64,000 nucleotides of DNA, from NCBI RefSeq assembly GCF_003545875.1, contig NZ_QHCS01000001.1, forward strand, positions 1,313,501-1,377,500. The letters are read 5' to 3'. Below are positions 13,137 to 22,329 of the stretch, in pieces. The translations under genes were made by a program, and so were the position numbers. The number at the start of each line of letters is the position of its first letter. Within the stretch, counting starts at the first letter, position 1. The DNA is from Leptospira stimsonii (lineage in GTDB: Bacteria > Spirochaetota > Leptospiria > Leptospirales > Leptospiraceae). Below the pieces are notes generated by a model. That model was given only the letters and a program-made list of their open reading frames with translations. It searched no databases and was not told the origin of the DNA.

Positions 13137-13595
13137 ATGAGACCATTTAAGATATTAGGAATTCAGCAGATCGCAGTCGGCGGAGAAGACAAGAAAAAAC
13201 TCGAAACGTTTTGGGTCGACATCCTCGGATTGGAAAAAACGGGAACCTTTCGAAGCGAGAAAGAAAACGTAGACGAAGATATTCTAAGAATCGGAAAGGG
13301 ACCTTTCGCGGTCGAAGTCGATATCATGCAACCGATCGACGCAAACAAAAGCCCGAAAGTGCACGAACCGAAACTCAATCATATCGGACTCTGGGTGGAC
13401 GATATTCACAAAGCGGTCGAATGGTTAACGGCAAAAGGAGTTCGTTTTACGCCGGGAGGCGTACGGAAGGGCGCGGCCGGTTACGACGTATGTTTTATTC
13501 ATCCCAAAGGAAACGAGGAATTTCCTTATTGTTCCGAAGGTGTTCTCGTGGAATTGGTCCAAGCCCCGGCGGATGTGATCGCCGCTCTTCGTTAA
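13137..13595 (+). CDS. VOC superfamily (glyoxalase-like) protein
   Basis: A 152-residue vicinal-oxygen-chelate protein with two paired beta-alpha-beta modules. Metal-ligand positions in glyoxalase/dioxygenase relatives are represented by Gln in 'IQQIAVG' near residue 9, His in 'LNHIGLWVDD' near residue 80 and Glu in 'VLVELVQ' near residue 142. The ATG at 13137 is preferred, with GGAAAT upstream, because the homologous core starts there; a start at 13071 would add a basic, non-conserved extension. Substrate unknown; it may be a lactoylglutathione-lyase-like or methylmalonyl-CoA-epimerase-like enzyme. Confidence 0.8.
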   Translation: MRPFKILGIQQIAVGGEDKKKLETFWVDILGLEKTGTFRSEKENVDEDILRIGKGPFAVEVDIMQPIDANKSPKVHEPKLNHIGLWVDDIHKAVEWLTAKGVRFTPGGVRKGAAGYDVCFIHPKGNEEFPYCSEGVLVELVQAPADVIAALR

Positions 13596-13668
13596 ATTTT
13601 TCGGGCGTGCCGCTGATTTTTTTTGAACATCAACGTTCGATCGAAATCGCGGCCGCGCTCTCCGCTCC

Positions 13669-13730
13669 ATTCAACAAATTGAATTTTCTATTTTTTGAAT
13701 GTTCTTTTTTAAAACGCCAATTTGTTGAAT
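13669..13730. repeat. 13-base perfect inverted repeat, 62-nt element
   Basis: ATTCAACAAATTG at 13669-13681 is exactly inverted as CAATTTGTTGAAT at 13718-13730, separated by 36 AT-rich bases. It lies between the VOC gene and the SH3-like gene, 64 bases before the latter's start. It could be a terminator-like hairpin for the VOC gene, a regulatory stem-loop for the next gene, or a miniature mobile element. Confidence 0.6.
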
Positions 13731-13794
13731 CCGCATCGATCGCTCACGCGGTCTATATTCAAGTTCCACCGAAACGATCGAAGAGACTCCCAAA

Positions 13795-14370
13795 ATGAAG
13801 AACCCAAAAACGATTCTCGCCCTATTGACGATTCTGATCCTAACGATCGCAAACGGCAGATTTGCGTCCGAGTCCAATCCGAAGGCGCTCTTATCGAGCC
13901 TCGATAGAAAATTCATTCCTGTTTATAAGACCGTCGTCCCAAAAGAGGGGGCCTTCGACGCGGATTATCAAGAGGAAGTCGCCAGACTTCCGAATCTTAC
14001 ATTGGTGAAACTTCTTAGGTCGGCAAATTTCGGATTCGAAGGCGATCCGGTCGCGTATGAGATCGAAACCGAAAACAAAATCAAAGGTTGGGTTCCCTTG
14101 GATCAAGTCTGGTTTCCGGCGAAAGTGGTTCGGATTAAAGAAGGCGATACTCTCAATGTCCGCGAACGCGAGTCTTTGGATTCGAAGATCGTGGATTCCG
14201 TCCGACCGGACGAAATTCTATATGGAAACGCGATTGTCCTGATCCAACTCGGAACCAAAGGATACGATCCGGCGGACTGGGCTCGTGTCTCCACGAAAAG
14301 GGGAAATCACGGATTCGTCAAACTCCGTTATTTTGAAATCATAGAAACGAACGTGAAACCTTATCCCTGA
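13795..14370 (+). CDS. Exported SH3-like domain protein
   Basis: This 191-residue protein starts with a signal peptide (hydrophobic residues 7-20, 'ILALLTILILTIANG'). The rest is composed of bacterial SH3-like segments: about 45-100 ('LVKLLRSANFGFEG..IKGWVPLDQVW') and 100-175 ('LNVRERESLDSKIVDSV', 'HGFVKLRYFE'). The LNVRE element is the classic opening of an SH3_3 repeat, so it likely binds peptidoglycan or a cell-wall partner in the periplasm. It is preceded by the 13-base inverted repeat and is convergent with the cyclase gene at 14470; a CGTGG/CCACG stem lies at 14399-14414 between the two genes. Confidence 0.7.
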   Translation: MKNPKTILALLTILILTIANGRFASESNPKALLSSLDRKFIPVYKTVVPKEGAFDADYQEEVARLPNLTLVKLLRSANFGFEGDPVAYEIETENKIKGWVPLDQVWFPAKVVRIKEGDTLNVRERESLDSKIVDSVRPDEILYGNAIVLIQLGTKGYDPADWARVSTKRGNHGFVKLRYFEIIETNVKPYP

Positions 14371-14469
14371 ATTTTCCGAGGCAGAACACGCTGAAGATGC
14401 GTGGAAGACGCCACGAACACGGATCGAGCCTAAGAATATTCAAAAAATTGAAAATACGTTTCGAAAGGG

Positions 14470-15945
14470 CTATTTTTTACCCAGAAGGAAAAAGGTTCTC
14501 ATCGGACCCTTTCCTTTGATCTCGATGATTCCTCTGTCTTCGAATTCGAAAAGATCTTTGAGAGCCTCATACGTAGCTTCGGAACAATTGATCTTTCCCG
14601 GTTGACCGTGGGATTCCATTCTGGAAGCGGTATTCACCGAATCTCCCCAGAGGTCATAGACGAACTTGTTTTTTCCGATTACGCCGGCGACGACGTCCCC
14701 CGTGTGAATTCCGATTCGGATATTGAATTCGTATTTCCAAGACTTCTGAAGATCTTTCAGACCGGAAATCATTTCGATTCCGGCTAACGCGATCTTTTCA
14801 GCGTGATCGGTCGTGGGGTTCGGAATTCCTCCCGCCATCATATAACAATCCCCGATCGTCTTGATCTTCTCGAGTTGATATTTGCTCGCGATATCGTCGA
14901 AACATGTGAAGATCTGGTTTAGAATTTCGACCAATTGATTCGGGGTCGGGATCTGAGTCGAAAGTTTCGAAAAGCCCACGATGTCCGCGAAAAGAACGGT
15001 GGAGTTCGGGATGTAATCGGCGATCACTCCTTCGCCGCTCTTCAATCTTTCCGCGATCGCTTTGGGAAGAATGTTGAGAAGAAGGCTTTCCGATTTCTGT
15101 CTTTCTTTTTCAAGACCTTCGTTTAACACGTTGATCTTTTCCAAAGAATCCTTGAGTTCTCGGTTTCTTTTGGAAAGAGTTTTGTAGGCGTCCGCGTTAT
15201 CAACTCCGATTGCGACGTAGTTTGCAAGAGTTCTTAAAATGCTGAGTTGGTTTTCGTTAAACGCGTTCTTCTCGTAACTCTGAATGGTAAGAATTCCGAT
15301 AAATCTTTCCTCCACCTTAAGGGGAAGATACACGACGGAACTGGTCTTTTCCCCGAAATGTTTCTGGATCGGGGAAACATACTGTGGAAAATCTTTTTCG
15401 AGATCGTTCGTGATCAGTTCCTGGTTTTGATTATAACAAAAGGAAGAAGGATTTTCTTCGGACAAAGAATCCACAGAAGGAGCGGGAGTATAACGACCTT
15501 CGATCAGGCTGAACTTATATTTAATCTCATTCTTACCTTCCTCCAAAATCCCAAACGCGAGAATGTTCATAGAGACCATCGACTTCGTGTTTTCATAAAC
15601 GGAAGTGAGAATGATTTTCGGTTCCAAACTCGCGGTGATCATCTGACCGATCTCGCTCAGCTGTTTTAGATTTTGATAAGAGGAAACCAATCTTTGGTTG
15701 GAATCTTGAAGTTCGGTTTGAGTTTTGATCAGACGATTCTGAGTCGAATCCCCGATTTTCATCAGTTTCGAAGATTGTTTTAAAAGCGATTCGTACGCGT
15801 CTCCGATTTTTTTTAATTCCTGGATCAGATCGTCTTTCTGAAGAGAATCTTTTTTATCAAGGGTTTCGTTGACTTCGTTTAATAACTGAAACTCGTTTTC
15901 AAAAAAAGAATTAAAATCCTTCTGCGCTGGAGACGCTGGTTCCAT
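14470..15945 (-). CDS. GAF-domain class III adenylate cyclase, output of a Sia-type switch
   Basis: The 491-residue protein has an N-terminal coiled-coil region (about 20-95), a GAF domain (about 95-250), a short helical linker (250-290) and a class III nucleotidyl cyclase domain (about 300-490). Metal aspartates are D321 ('FADIVGF') and D366 ('KTIGDCYM'), and the transition-state Asn/Arg are N438 and R442 ('SVNTASRMES'). The purine-selecting residues are K362 and D431 ('YDLWG'), the adenylate-cyclase pair, whereas guanylate cyclases have Glu and Cys/Ser. I therefore predict ATP to cAMP. It is the last gene of an operon with SiaC, SiaB and a SiaA-like phosphatase (27 bases after siaC; GAGGA Shine-Dalgarno 7 bases before the ATG). 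In the Pseudomonas SiaABCD system this position holds the diguanylate cyclase SiaD; the replacement is the notable feature. Confidence 0.92.
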   Translation of the reverse strand: MEPASPAQKDFNSFFENEFQLLNEVNETLDKKDSLQKDDLIQELKKIGDAYESLLKQSSKLMKIGDSTQNRLIKTQTELQDSNQRLVSSYQNLKQLSEIGQMITASLEPKIILTSVYENTKSMVSMNILAFGILEEGKNEIKYKFSLIEGRYTPAPSVDSLSEENPSSFCYNQNQELITNDLEKDFPQYVSPIQKHFGEKTSSVVYLPLKVEERFIGILTIQSYEKNAFNENQLSILRTLANYVAIGVDNADAYKTLSKRNRELKDSLEKINVLNEGLEKERQKSESLLLNILPKAIAERLKSGEGVIADYIPNSTVLFADIVGFSKLSTQIPTPNQLVEILNQIFTCFDDIASKYQLEKIKTIGDCYMMAGGIPNPTTDHAEKIALAGIEMISGLKDLQKSWKYEFNIRIGIHTGDVVAGVIGKNKFVYDLWGDSVNTASRMESHGQPGKINCSEATYEALKDLFEFEDRGIIEIKGKGPMRTFFLLGKK

Positions 15946-15972
15946 GAATTGGTCCTCGGCCGAAGAGCGGTC

Positions 15973-16347
15973 TTATTTGTAGGATTTGAGTTCGAACGGG
16001 AGAGAAAGATCGGACGAAAATTCTTCACCGGTTTCCTGCATATCGTCGTCGTCTTCTTTATACAACCAGAGGACTTTAACCTTTCCGCTTTGATCGTGAT
16101 ATTTCTGAAGGGAGTCCAAAATGTCCATGATCACTTTCGAAGAGCTAGTATTAAAATAGTCCAACTGAAATTTTACTTGGATTGCGGTCTTATTTCCCAT
16201 CGTGGAGTTGAGCCAGTCGAATACCGGCTTGTAGAAAGCGATCGCGTTTTCCGGATAAGATTCTCCGATGATTTCCACCACTCCTTTTTCAGTGTCCAAA
16301 ATAACCTCTGGAGAAGTTTTGGTCTGTTGGATATGTAAAGATTCCAT
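15973..16347 (-). CDS. siaC: SiaC family regulatory phosphoprotein (DUF1987)
   Basis: The 124-residue protein matches the SiaC/DUF1987 family: small, alpha/beta, related in fold to anti-anti-sigma STAS proteins, with 'LDYFNTSSSKVIMDIL' around residues 62-77. The Thr at position 67 in that NTSS motif lines up with the threonine that SiaB phosphorylates in Pseudomonas SiaC (T68 there). Unphosphorylated SiaC binds and activates its cyclase; phosphorylated SiaC does not. The acidic 'EDDDDMQETGEEF' stretch near residue 100 is a local feature. I take the ATG at 16347 as the start, 2 bases after the siaB stop codon; a TTG at 16353 overlaps that stop. Predicted partner: the adenylate cyclase directly downstream. 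Confidence 0.88.
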   Translation of the reverse strand: MESLHIQQTKTSPEVILDTEKGVVEIIGESYPENAIAFYKPVFDWLNSTMGNKTAIQVKFQLDYFNTSSSKVIMDILDSLQKYHDQSGKVKVLWLYKEDDDDMQETGEEFSSDLSLPFELKSYK

Positions 16348-16349
16348 TC

Positions 16350-16904
16350 TCAATTTTCCTTTGTGAAGTATGCAGAAAGTGTAAAAAACGAATGCTTATC
16401 GTCTACGGGTGAGATAACGTAAGTCAACGGTCCGTCCGACTTCCTTGCGATATCAATCAGTCCGACTCCGGCGCCTTTGCTATCGTCCGGCCTGTCCGAG
16501 CGCAACTGCTGTTGATAGTAAGTTTTCAGCTCGTCTCTCGACATAGAATTTATCTTCTCGCATTTTGCTTTTAGCGAATCGATTTTCTCGTTTAGTACAA
16601 GGTTCCCGGAAGAAACATTATAGCCAATCGATTTTTCATCGACCATAATGATACCGACTCCTCCTTCTCTTCCGTCTTCCTGAGCTCTTCTTTCCGCCGA
16701 ATAGTGTAACATATTCTGTGCCAATTCGATAAAAACGGCGAAGATTTTTTTGATTTTCGATTCCGTGCTCAAGGAAGTTCGGATCATTGACCCGAATTCG
16801 GTAAGGACTTCCTGCGAAAGTCGGCCCTTAAAGGAAACAATTAATTGATAATCGCAGGCCTCTTTATAGTGCTTAAACAGGTCTACGGACTTGTTTTCCA
16901 TCAT
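16350..16904 (-). CDS. siaB: SiaB family protein kinase (DUF6272)
   Basis: The 184-residue protein is a small GHKL-type kinase like the SiaB/DUF6272 family. The N-box appears as 'FIELAQNMLHYS' with E60 and N64, and a glycine-rich ATP lid as 'DDSKGAGVGLIDIARKS' (140-156). In the characterised Pseudomonas system SiaB phosphorylates SiaC and SiaA removes the phosphate. Here the downstream partner is the SiaC at 15973 and the likely opposing phosphatase is the C-terminal PP2C domain of the large protein at 16942-22296. It starts 37 bases after that gene's stop. A second copy of this family lies at 28334. Confidence 0.88.
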   Translation of the reverse strand: MMENKSVDLFKHYKEACDYQLIVSFKGRLSQEVLTEFGSMIRTSLSTESKIKKIFAVFIELAQNMLHYSAERRAQEDGREGGVGIIMVDEKSIGYNVSSGNLVLNEKIDSLKAKCEKINSMSRDELKTYYQQQLRSDRPDDSKGAGVGLIDIARKSDGPLTYVISPVDDKHSFFTLSAYFTKEN

Positions 16905-16941
16905 TTCTTTTTAACATACTCCCTATAGTTTCGTGTACAGC

Positions 16942-19900
16942 TCAGATCCGAAATCCGATCAAAGTTATGTCATCTCTTTGGGATTCTCCAGCTTGATGTC
17001 CGTCTAAAAAGGCCGCGAGTCTTTCTTTTTGTTCGTTGGCCGGCAAGGGAGAAACGCCGTGTAATTGGGCGATCATTCCTTTGCTGGCGATTCTTTGTCT
17101 TTGAGGATTCGGTTGATCCATGTATCCGTCCGTAGTAAGATAAAACATGGTGGGTTTTCCCTTATCCAGTTTTACTTCGTGGGTCGTATAGGTTCTTGAA
17201 TCTTCTTTTTGTCTTCCACCGATCGAATGTCTGTCTCCTTTGATCTCTTCTATCTTACCGTCTCTGGAAAAGTAGAGAGGTCTCTTGGCGCCTGCAAAAT
17301 AAACCTTATCCGTCTCGATTCTACAGAAGCAGATGTCCATTCCATCTACCGAGTTCGTATCTAAAGAATCTTGTTTTAAGGCTTGTCTCACATTCTTATT
17401 CAGATGTTCCAAAACCTTACCCGGATCTTTGATACCCGCTTCGTTTACGATTTGATTGAGCAATGTATTTCCGATCATTGACATTAAAGCGCCTGGGACC
17501 CCGTGTCCAGTACAATCGACTGCGGCTAGAAAAATAGATCCTTCTTTTTTACTGAACCAGTAGAAGTCTCCCGAGACGATATCCTTCGGTCTGAAGAGGA
17601 CGAATTGTTCCTTTAGATTTTTTGCAAGAAGAGTTTCGGAAGGAAGAATCGCCTGTTGAATATTCAATGAATATGTGATACTGTCCGTGATGTGTTGGTT
17701 CTTTAATCCGAGGTCCGCGTTCGCCTGAGCCAACTCTCTCGTTCTTTCCCTTACTTTCTCTTCCATATTAGAATAGAGTAAAGCGTTATCGATGGAAATC
17801 GCCGCTTGCGAGGAAAGAATGTTCATGATCTGAAGTCGGTCCGAAGTGAACGCTCCTTCCGAAAGATTGTTTTCGAGATAGAGGATTCCCGAAATCTCGC
17901 CTTGTTTTATCACCGGCGTACAAAGAACCGACTTAGTTTTAGAATTCTTAATATACTCGTCTTTGTTGAACTTCTCGTCTTGGTTTGCGTTTCTCAAAAC
18001 CAGATTCTCTTTCGTACGTTCCACGTAGTAGATCAAAGAGATCGGAAGATTCTTGCTGTTGCCGAGAGGAATTCCGGTAAGAACGTCGACATCGTCTTTT
18101 GTAATCGAGCCTTCCGCTTCGACGTAAAGCCTTCCTTCTTTTTTAAGAATGAGAACTCCTCTCTGAGCCCCCGCGTTTTCGATAACGATCTTCATCAATT
18201 TATCGAGAAGATTTTCCAGTTTGATCTCTCCGGAAATCGCAGTAGAACTTTTTAAAACGGATTGAAGATCCAAGGTTTGACCGGAATAAACTTCGGTAGC
18301 CGCCGCGGTCGTAGTTGAAATCGTTCTATGGGTTCGAATCGTTCCCGTTCCTCGTTCGCGAATGAATTCGGGATACTTGGACTTGAGCATACTTTGTTTT
18401 AGATTCGCGCCCCAGAGTCCGTAACGATGAAACGCTTCGTTGATAAATTCCCCTGCGATCTTGATACTTCCTTTGGAAAGCCAGAAGGTCGCCGCCATTT
18501 CGCACGCGAGCGCTTCGTCGTTTGGAAATTCGTTTTTCCTCGCTTCGCGAATCGCCGCTTCGTATGTTCTTGCGGCTTTCCAGTTTTTGTATTCGAGTCT
18601 TGCAAGTTCTGCTTCGACTAACAAGTGTTTGTGGTAGAAATTCTCAGGACAACTTTCCGCCAATCCTTGAAGGGCTTTTTGATTCGCCTTTATTTTGGTT
18701 AAATATTCTTTTTTCTTTTCCGAGTTCACTTTTTTATAGTTTGCCGCAAGAATCAGAGAATAGAGATAGTTGTGTTCGAAGACGGAAATTTGCCCGGATA
18801 TAAACGGAAGCATTCCTGAGGATTCTTCAGCTTCCTGCAATGCGAGTTGGTTCTCGCCATACATAAGGAGCAATCTGGTTTTTAGGACTTTAAATAGGCA
18901 TACCGGTAAAGGGCTTTGGTGGTCATTGCAAAGGTCAATAAATTCTTTTTCTTGGTATTCCGAAGTGGAAAAATCCAAATGACCTCCAGTCTCTCCTTTT
19001 AAATTGGAAAGAATCAGTGTGGTCCCAAGGATCGTATCGATTCCTAAATTACTTTTCACCTTTCTTGCAAATTTCAGGAGTCCGTATATTTTAGGTTTTG
19101 CTAATTCTAAATTTCGGCCGAGGAGTAATGCGTTGACCGCGTCGTTCATCGCTCCATAGCTTCCATGTAAGAATTCTCCGGAGTCGAGGGAGGCCTGAAC
19201 GCACTTGATATTTATTTCTTCGGAGAATTTTAAATGTTTCACATAAGGGGTCGTATAGTTTGCGAATACGTTGGCGGCTTTGGTTACGCCGCCGGGATTC
19301 ATAAACTTTTCACCGATTTTCATTGCCAATTCTGAAACGTCGTATGCCGCTCTATAATCTGCGAATCCGGTTGCCAAAAAAATACTATAACAAGAATAGC
19401 CGTAAGAATCCGGGATGTTGCCATACTTTAGGTAAAGATTTACGATTTTTAAACTAATGATAGGAAATAAAATCGGTTCTTTATTGTACGCAATGGGAAG
19501 AGCATTGATCAATAGATTTGCCGCTAGGATGTAATTCGGATCCTGCATCAAGGGTTCGTCTAACAAGGAATTTACGCTGCGATTTCTTTGATTCTTCTTT
19601 ACCTCGTCCATTTCCTTTGCGATAACCGCTTCGAAACCGGAACTTGGAATTTCTATTCCCAATGGTTTGAGAGCCTGGATAACGATAGGTAGCGCTAAGT
19701 CGTATTTCCCTTGCGCGGAGTATTCAACGATTAAGAGATTGTAAGCATCCGCTAACTCCACGGGAGTTTTTGATTTTTTCAGTAGTGTTTGGATGATTTC
19801 TTGAGATTCTTCGAAATTACCGTTCAGATAGAGAATTTCCGCCAACTCCTTGTGAACTTGATGACAAAGCGAATATTCCTTTCCCCAAAGTTCTTGATCG

Positions 19901-22296
19901 CCTTTTTTAGCCTCGGGGAGGGATAGAAGAAATTCTCTTGCCTTTTCAGCATATAACAATGCCGGCTTATATGCTGTAGAATATTTCGCCTTCTTTACAG
20001 CTTGTATATTTAGCTGTATAAGTTTTCGTTTTTCACTCGGGTCATTGATTAAGGATGATCCAGTGTTTAAGTGATTTACTATATCAAAAATCGAGTCTTC
20101 CAAAGAACGCTCATTCGTAGTCGTCAATAAAATTCTTCCGATTTTCAAGCGGATGGAGCGTTTTTGATCCTCATTTAATAACTCATAGCTTGCTTGTTGC
20201 ACTCTATCATGCTGAAATCGGAATTGAACTGTTCTTGCTATCTGAAAATTTTTCTCTTCATTCTGCTCTTCGTTGCTCATGGAGTCGACGAGTCGGTAGT
20301 TGTCCCCTAACGGAACAATCAATTCTTCTTCCATGGTTTCCATAAGTGCCGCGGCGGTATCTTTGAGAGAGGCTCCTAGTATTTTGGATTGAATTCCGAG
20401 ATCAAAATTACTACCTATGCAAGAAGCAAGTTTCAAAGTTTCTTGCGTTCGAGGAGAAAGTTTTTTGATTCTTCTAATGAGAAGTTCGACTACGTTATCC
20501 GAAATTTCAGTATTCTTGATTTTTTCAAGATTCCAAATCCATTTTCCGGTGACGGTAGTATTCCCTTTTTTGTAGTAGATCACTTCGTCTTTCGAAAGTT
20601 GTTTTAGGAGTTCGTTGATGAAAAACGGATTTCCTCTCGTTTTTGAAAATACGACTTCCGCAAAGCTCATAGTATCTTCGGAAGAAGAGTGAAGGCTGTC
20701 CATTAGTAATTCGTTTACGTTTTCCAAGCTGAGCGGTTTTAACGAAATTTTGTCGGGTCGAAATCCTTCCTTTTCTAGATTAGAAATCAAGACGGAAAAA
20801 GGGTGGGTTGAATCCACTTCATTGTCTCTATAAGCTAACATTAGAAAAAGGTAACTTACCGAAACGTCCTCGACCAGATTTTTTACCAACTCCAAGGAAG
20901 CAGTATCGGCCCATTGAAGATCGTCTAAAAAGATCGCGAGCGGATGCTCTGCGTTGGAAAACACCTTGATAAAGTTTTGAAAGACTACGTAGAATCTATT
21001 TGCGTTTTCTTGAGCCCCCAATTCCGGAACTGCCGGCTGTTTGCCGATGATAAACTCCAACTCCGGAATCACGTCTGTGATTACTTTTCCGTTGCTTCCC
21101 AATGAATTTTGAATTTGTTTTTTCCATTCTTCGATTTTCTCCGGGGACTCAGTTAGAATCTGTTCAATGAGGCTTGAAAAAACCTGAATGATCGCGCTGA
21201 AGGGGACATTTCGATTGTATTGGTCAAACTTGCCCGCTATAAAATATCCCTTCGATTCGGTTAGAGGTTTGTTGATTTCCCTTACTAGAGAAGACTTCCC
21301 GACCCCGGAGTATCCCGCGATCAAAATCACGCTCGTTCTTCCCGTATCGGTTACTCTTTTGAATTCGCCTAACAACGACTGTATGTATTCTTCTCTTCCG
21401 TATAACTTTTGAGGAATCTTAAATTCTTGCGAATAATCCTTGGAGCCTAACGCGAAAGCGGGGACGTCTCCTACTTCGAGCCATTTTTGCTGAACGGTTT
21501 CTAAATCCGCCTTCAAACCTTCCGAAGTCTGGTAGCGATCTTCAGCGGTTTTGGAAAGCAATTTTAGAACGATTTGAGAAAGAGCTTCCGGGATTTCAAT
21601 TCTGAGTTTGCGAGGATCGACGGGGGATTTTGCGAGATGAAAGTGAACGAGTTCCAGAAGATCTTCGCTTTCGAACGGAAGTTTCCCGGTGATGAGTTCG
21701 TAGAACGTGATTCCCAAGGAATAAAAATCGCTTCTGTAATCGACGGAGCGATTCATTCTTCCCGTTTGTTCCGGGGACACATAGTGAATGCTTCCTTCGA
21801 GTCGATTCGGATTGGACCAGGAAGTTTCTTCTTTGGAAAGACGGGTGGAGATCCCGAAGTCCACGATTCTTAAAACGCTTCCCTCCGGATTGAAGATGAT
21901 ATTGTCCGGTTTTAAATCCTTGTGTATTACTTTTTTATTATGTATTTCGCCGAGTCTTTCCGTAAGATCGATCGCAATTTTGAAAAAGTCCTTGAGGTTG
22001 ACCGGTTTTTTACCGGAAAAATGTTTTAGGGTTCCTCCCGGAACAAACTCCAATACGAGGATAAACCCCTCCGGAATTTTTTCCATCGCAAATGCGTGGA
22101 TCATTTTTTCCGAAGCGAGATAATTCAAGATTTCGAATTCGTTTCTCAAATTTACGACAGCCGGATGCAGTTCGTCCAGGATGGGAATGTATTTGACGAC
22201 CACCTGTGCCCCGTCCTTGGTTCGAACGGCTTTGTAAACTTCCGTCGACGAATCCGAATTCATTCTTTCTTTTAGATCATAGCCTTCAATTTTCAT
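16942..22296 (-). CDS. Ser/Thr kinase - AAA ATPase - GAF - SpoIIE/PP2C phosphatase (SiaA-like switch protein)
   Basis: At 1784 residues this is the largest protein here. Domains in order: a protein kinase domain (1-270) with K35, the catalytic HKDLKPDN at 125-132 and DFG at 146-148; a STAND/AAA-type ATPase (about 295-600) with Walker A GYSGVGKSS at 328-336 and Walker B 'FLDDLQW' near 455; a long helical TPR-like region (about 750-1290); a GAF domain (about 1340-1510); a short coiled coil; and a C-terminal SpoIIE-type PP2C domain (about 1545-1784) with 'RPKDIVSGDFYW', 'DCTGHGVPGALMS' and 'RDDITLIGFR'. The PP2C domain takes the SiaA role, while the N-terminal kinase/ATPase half adds a large sensory input that Pseudomonas SiaA lacks. 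It starts 33 bases after the ketoacyl synthase III gene and precedes siaB in one operon. Confidence 0.9.
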   Translation of the reverse strand: MKIEGYDLKERMNSDSSTEVYKAVRTKDGAQVVVKYIPILDELHPAVVNLRNEFEILNYLASEKMIHAFAMEKIPEGFILVLEFVPGGTLKHFSGKKPVNLKDFFKIAIDLTERLGEIHNKKVIHKDLKPDNIIFNPEGSVLRIVDFGISTRLSKEETSWSNPNRLEGSIHYVSPEQTGRMNRSVDYRSDFYSLGITFYELITGKLPFESEDLLELVHFHLAKSPVDPRKLRIEIPEALSQIVLKLLSKTAEDRYQTSEGLKADLETVQQKWLEVGDVPAFALGSKDYSQEFKIPQKLYGREEYIQSLLGEFKRVTDTGRTSVILIAGYSGVGKSSLVREINKPLTESKGYFIAGKFDQYNRNVPFSAIIQVFSSLIEQILTESPEKIEEWKKQIQNSLGSNGKVITDVIPELEFIIGKQPAVPELGAQENANRFYVVFQNFIKVFSNAEHPLAIFLDDLQWADTASLELVKNLVEDVSVSYLFLMLAYRDNEVDSTHPFSVLISNLEKEGFRPDKISLKPLSLENVNELLMDSLHSSSEDTMSFAEVVFSKTRGNPFFINELLKQLSKDEVIYYKKGNTTVTGKWIWNLEKIKNTEISDNVVELLIRRIKKLSPRTQETLKLASCIGSNFDLGIQSKILGASLKDTAAALMETMEEELIVPLGDNYRLVDSMSNEEQNEEKNFQIARTVQFRFQHDRVQQASYELLNEDQKRSIRLKIGRILLTTTNERSLEDSIFDIVNHLNTGSSLINDPSEKRKLIQLNIQAVKKAKYSTAYKPALLYAEKAREFLLSLPEAKKGDQELWGKEYSLCHQVHKELAEILYLNGNFEESQEIIQTLLKKSKTPVELADAYNLLIVEYSAQGKYDLALPIVIQALKPLGIEIPSSGFEAVIAKEMDEVKKNQRNRSVNSLLDEPLMQDPNYILAANLLINALPIAYNKEPILFPIISLKIVNLYLKYGNIPDSYGYSCYSIFLATGFADYRAAYDVSELAMKIGEKFMNPGGVTKAANVFANYTTPYVKHLKFSEEINIKCVQASLDSGEFLHGSYGAMNDAVNALLLGRNLELAKPKIYGLLKFARKVKSNLGIDTILGTTLILSNLKGETGGHLDFSTSEYQEKEFIDLCNDHQSPLPVCLFKVLKTRLLLMYGENQLALQEAEESSGMLPFISGQISVFEHNYLYSLILAANYKKVNSEKKKEYLTKIKANQKALQGLAESCPENFYHKHLLVEAELARLEYKNWKAARTYEAAIREARKNEFPNDEALACEMAATFWLSKGSIKIAGEFINEAFHRYGLWGANLKQSMLKSKYPEFIRERGTGTIRTHRTISTTTAAATEVYSGQTLDLQSVLKSSTAISGEIKLENLLDKLMKIVIENAGAQRGVLILKKEGRLYVEAEGSITKDDVDVLTGIPLGNSKNLPISLIYYVERTKENLVLRNANQDEKFNKDEYIKNSKTKSVLCTPVIKQGEISGILYLENNLSEGAFTSDRLQIMNILSSQAAISIDNALLYSNMEEKVRERTRELAQANADLGLKNQHITDSITYSLNIQQAILPSETLLAKNLKEQFVLFRPKDIVSGDFYWFSKKEGSIFLAAVDCTGHGVPGALMSMIGNTLLNQIVNEAGIKDPGKVLEHLNKNVRQALKQDSLDTNSVDGMDICFCRIETDKVYFAGAKRPLYFSRDGKIEEIKGDRHSIGGRQKEDSRTYTTHEVKLDKGKPTMFYLTTDGYMDQPNPQRQRIASKGMIAQLHGVSPLPANEQKERLAAFLDGHQAGESQRDDITLIGFRI

Positions 22297-22329
22297 ATCT
22301 GTTTTATTTCCCGTTTTTTCTCTCTTTCT

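Noticed and set aside
14470..15945. Diguanylate cyclase (GGDEF) at the SiaD position
   Set aside because: No GGDEF motif; class III cyclase motifs are clear instead.
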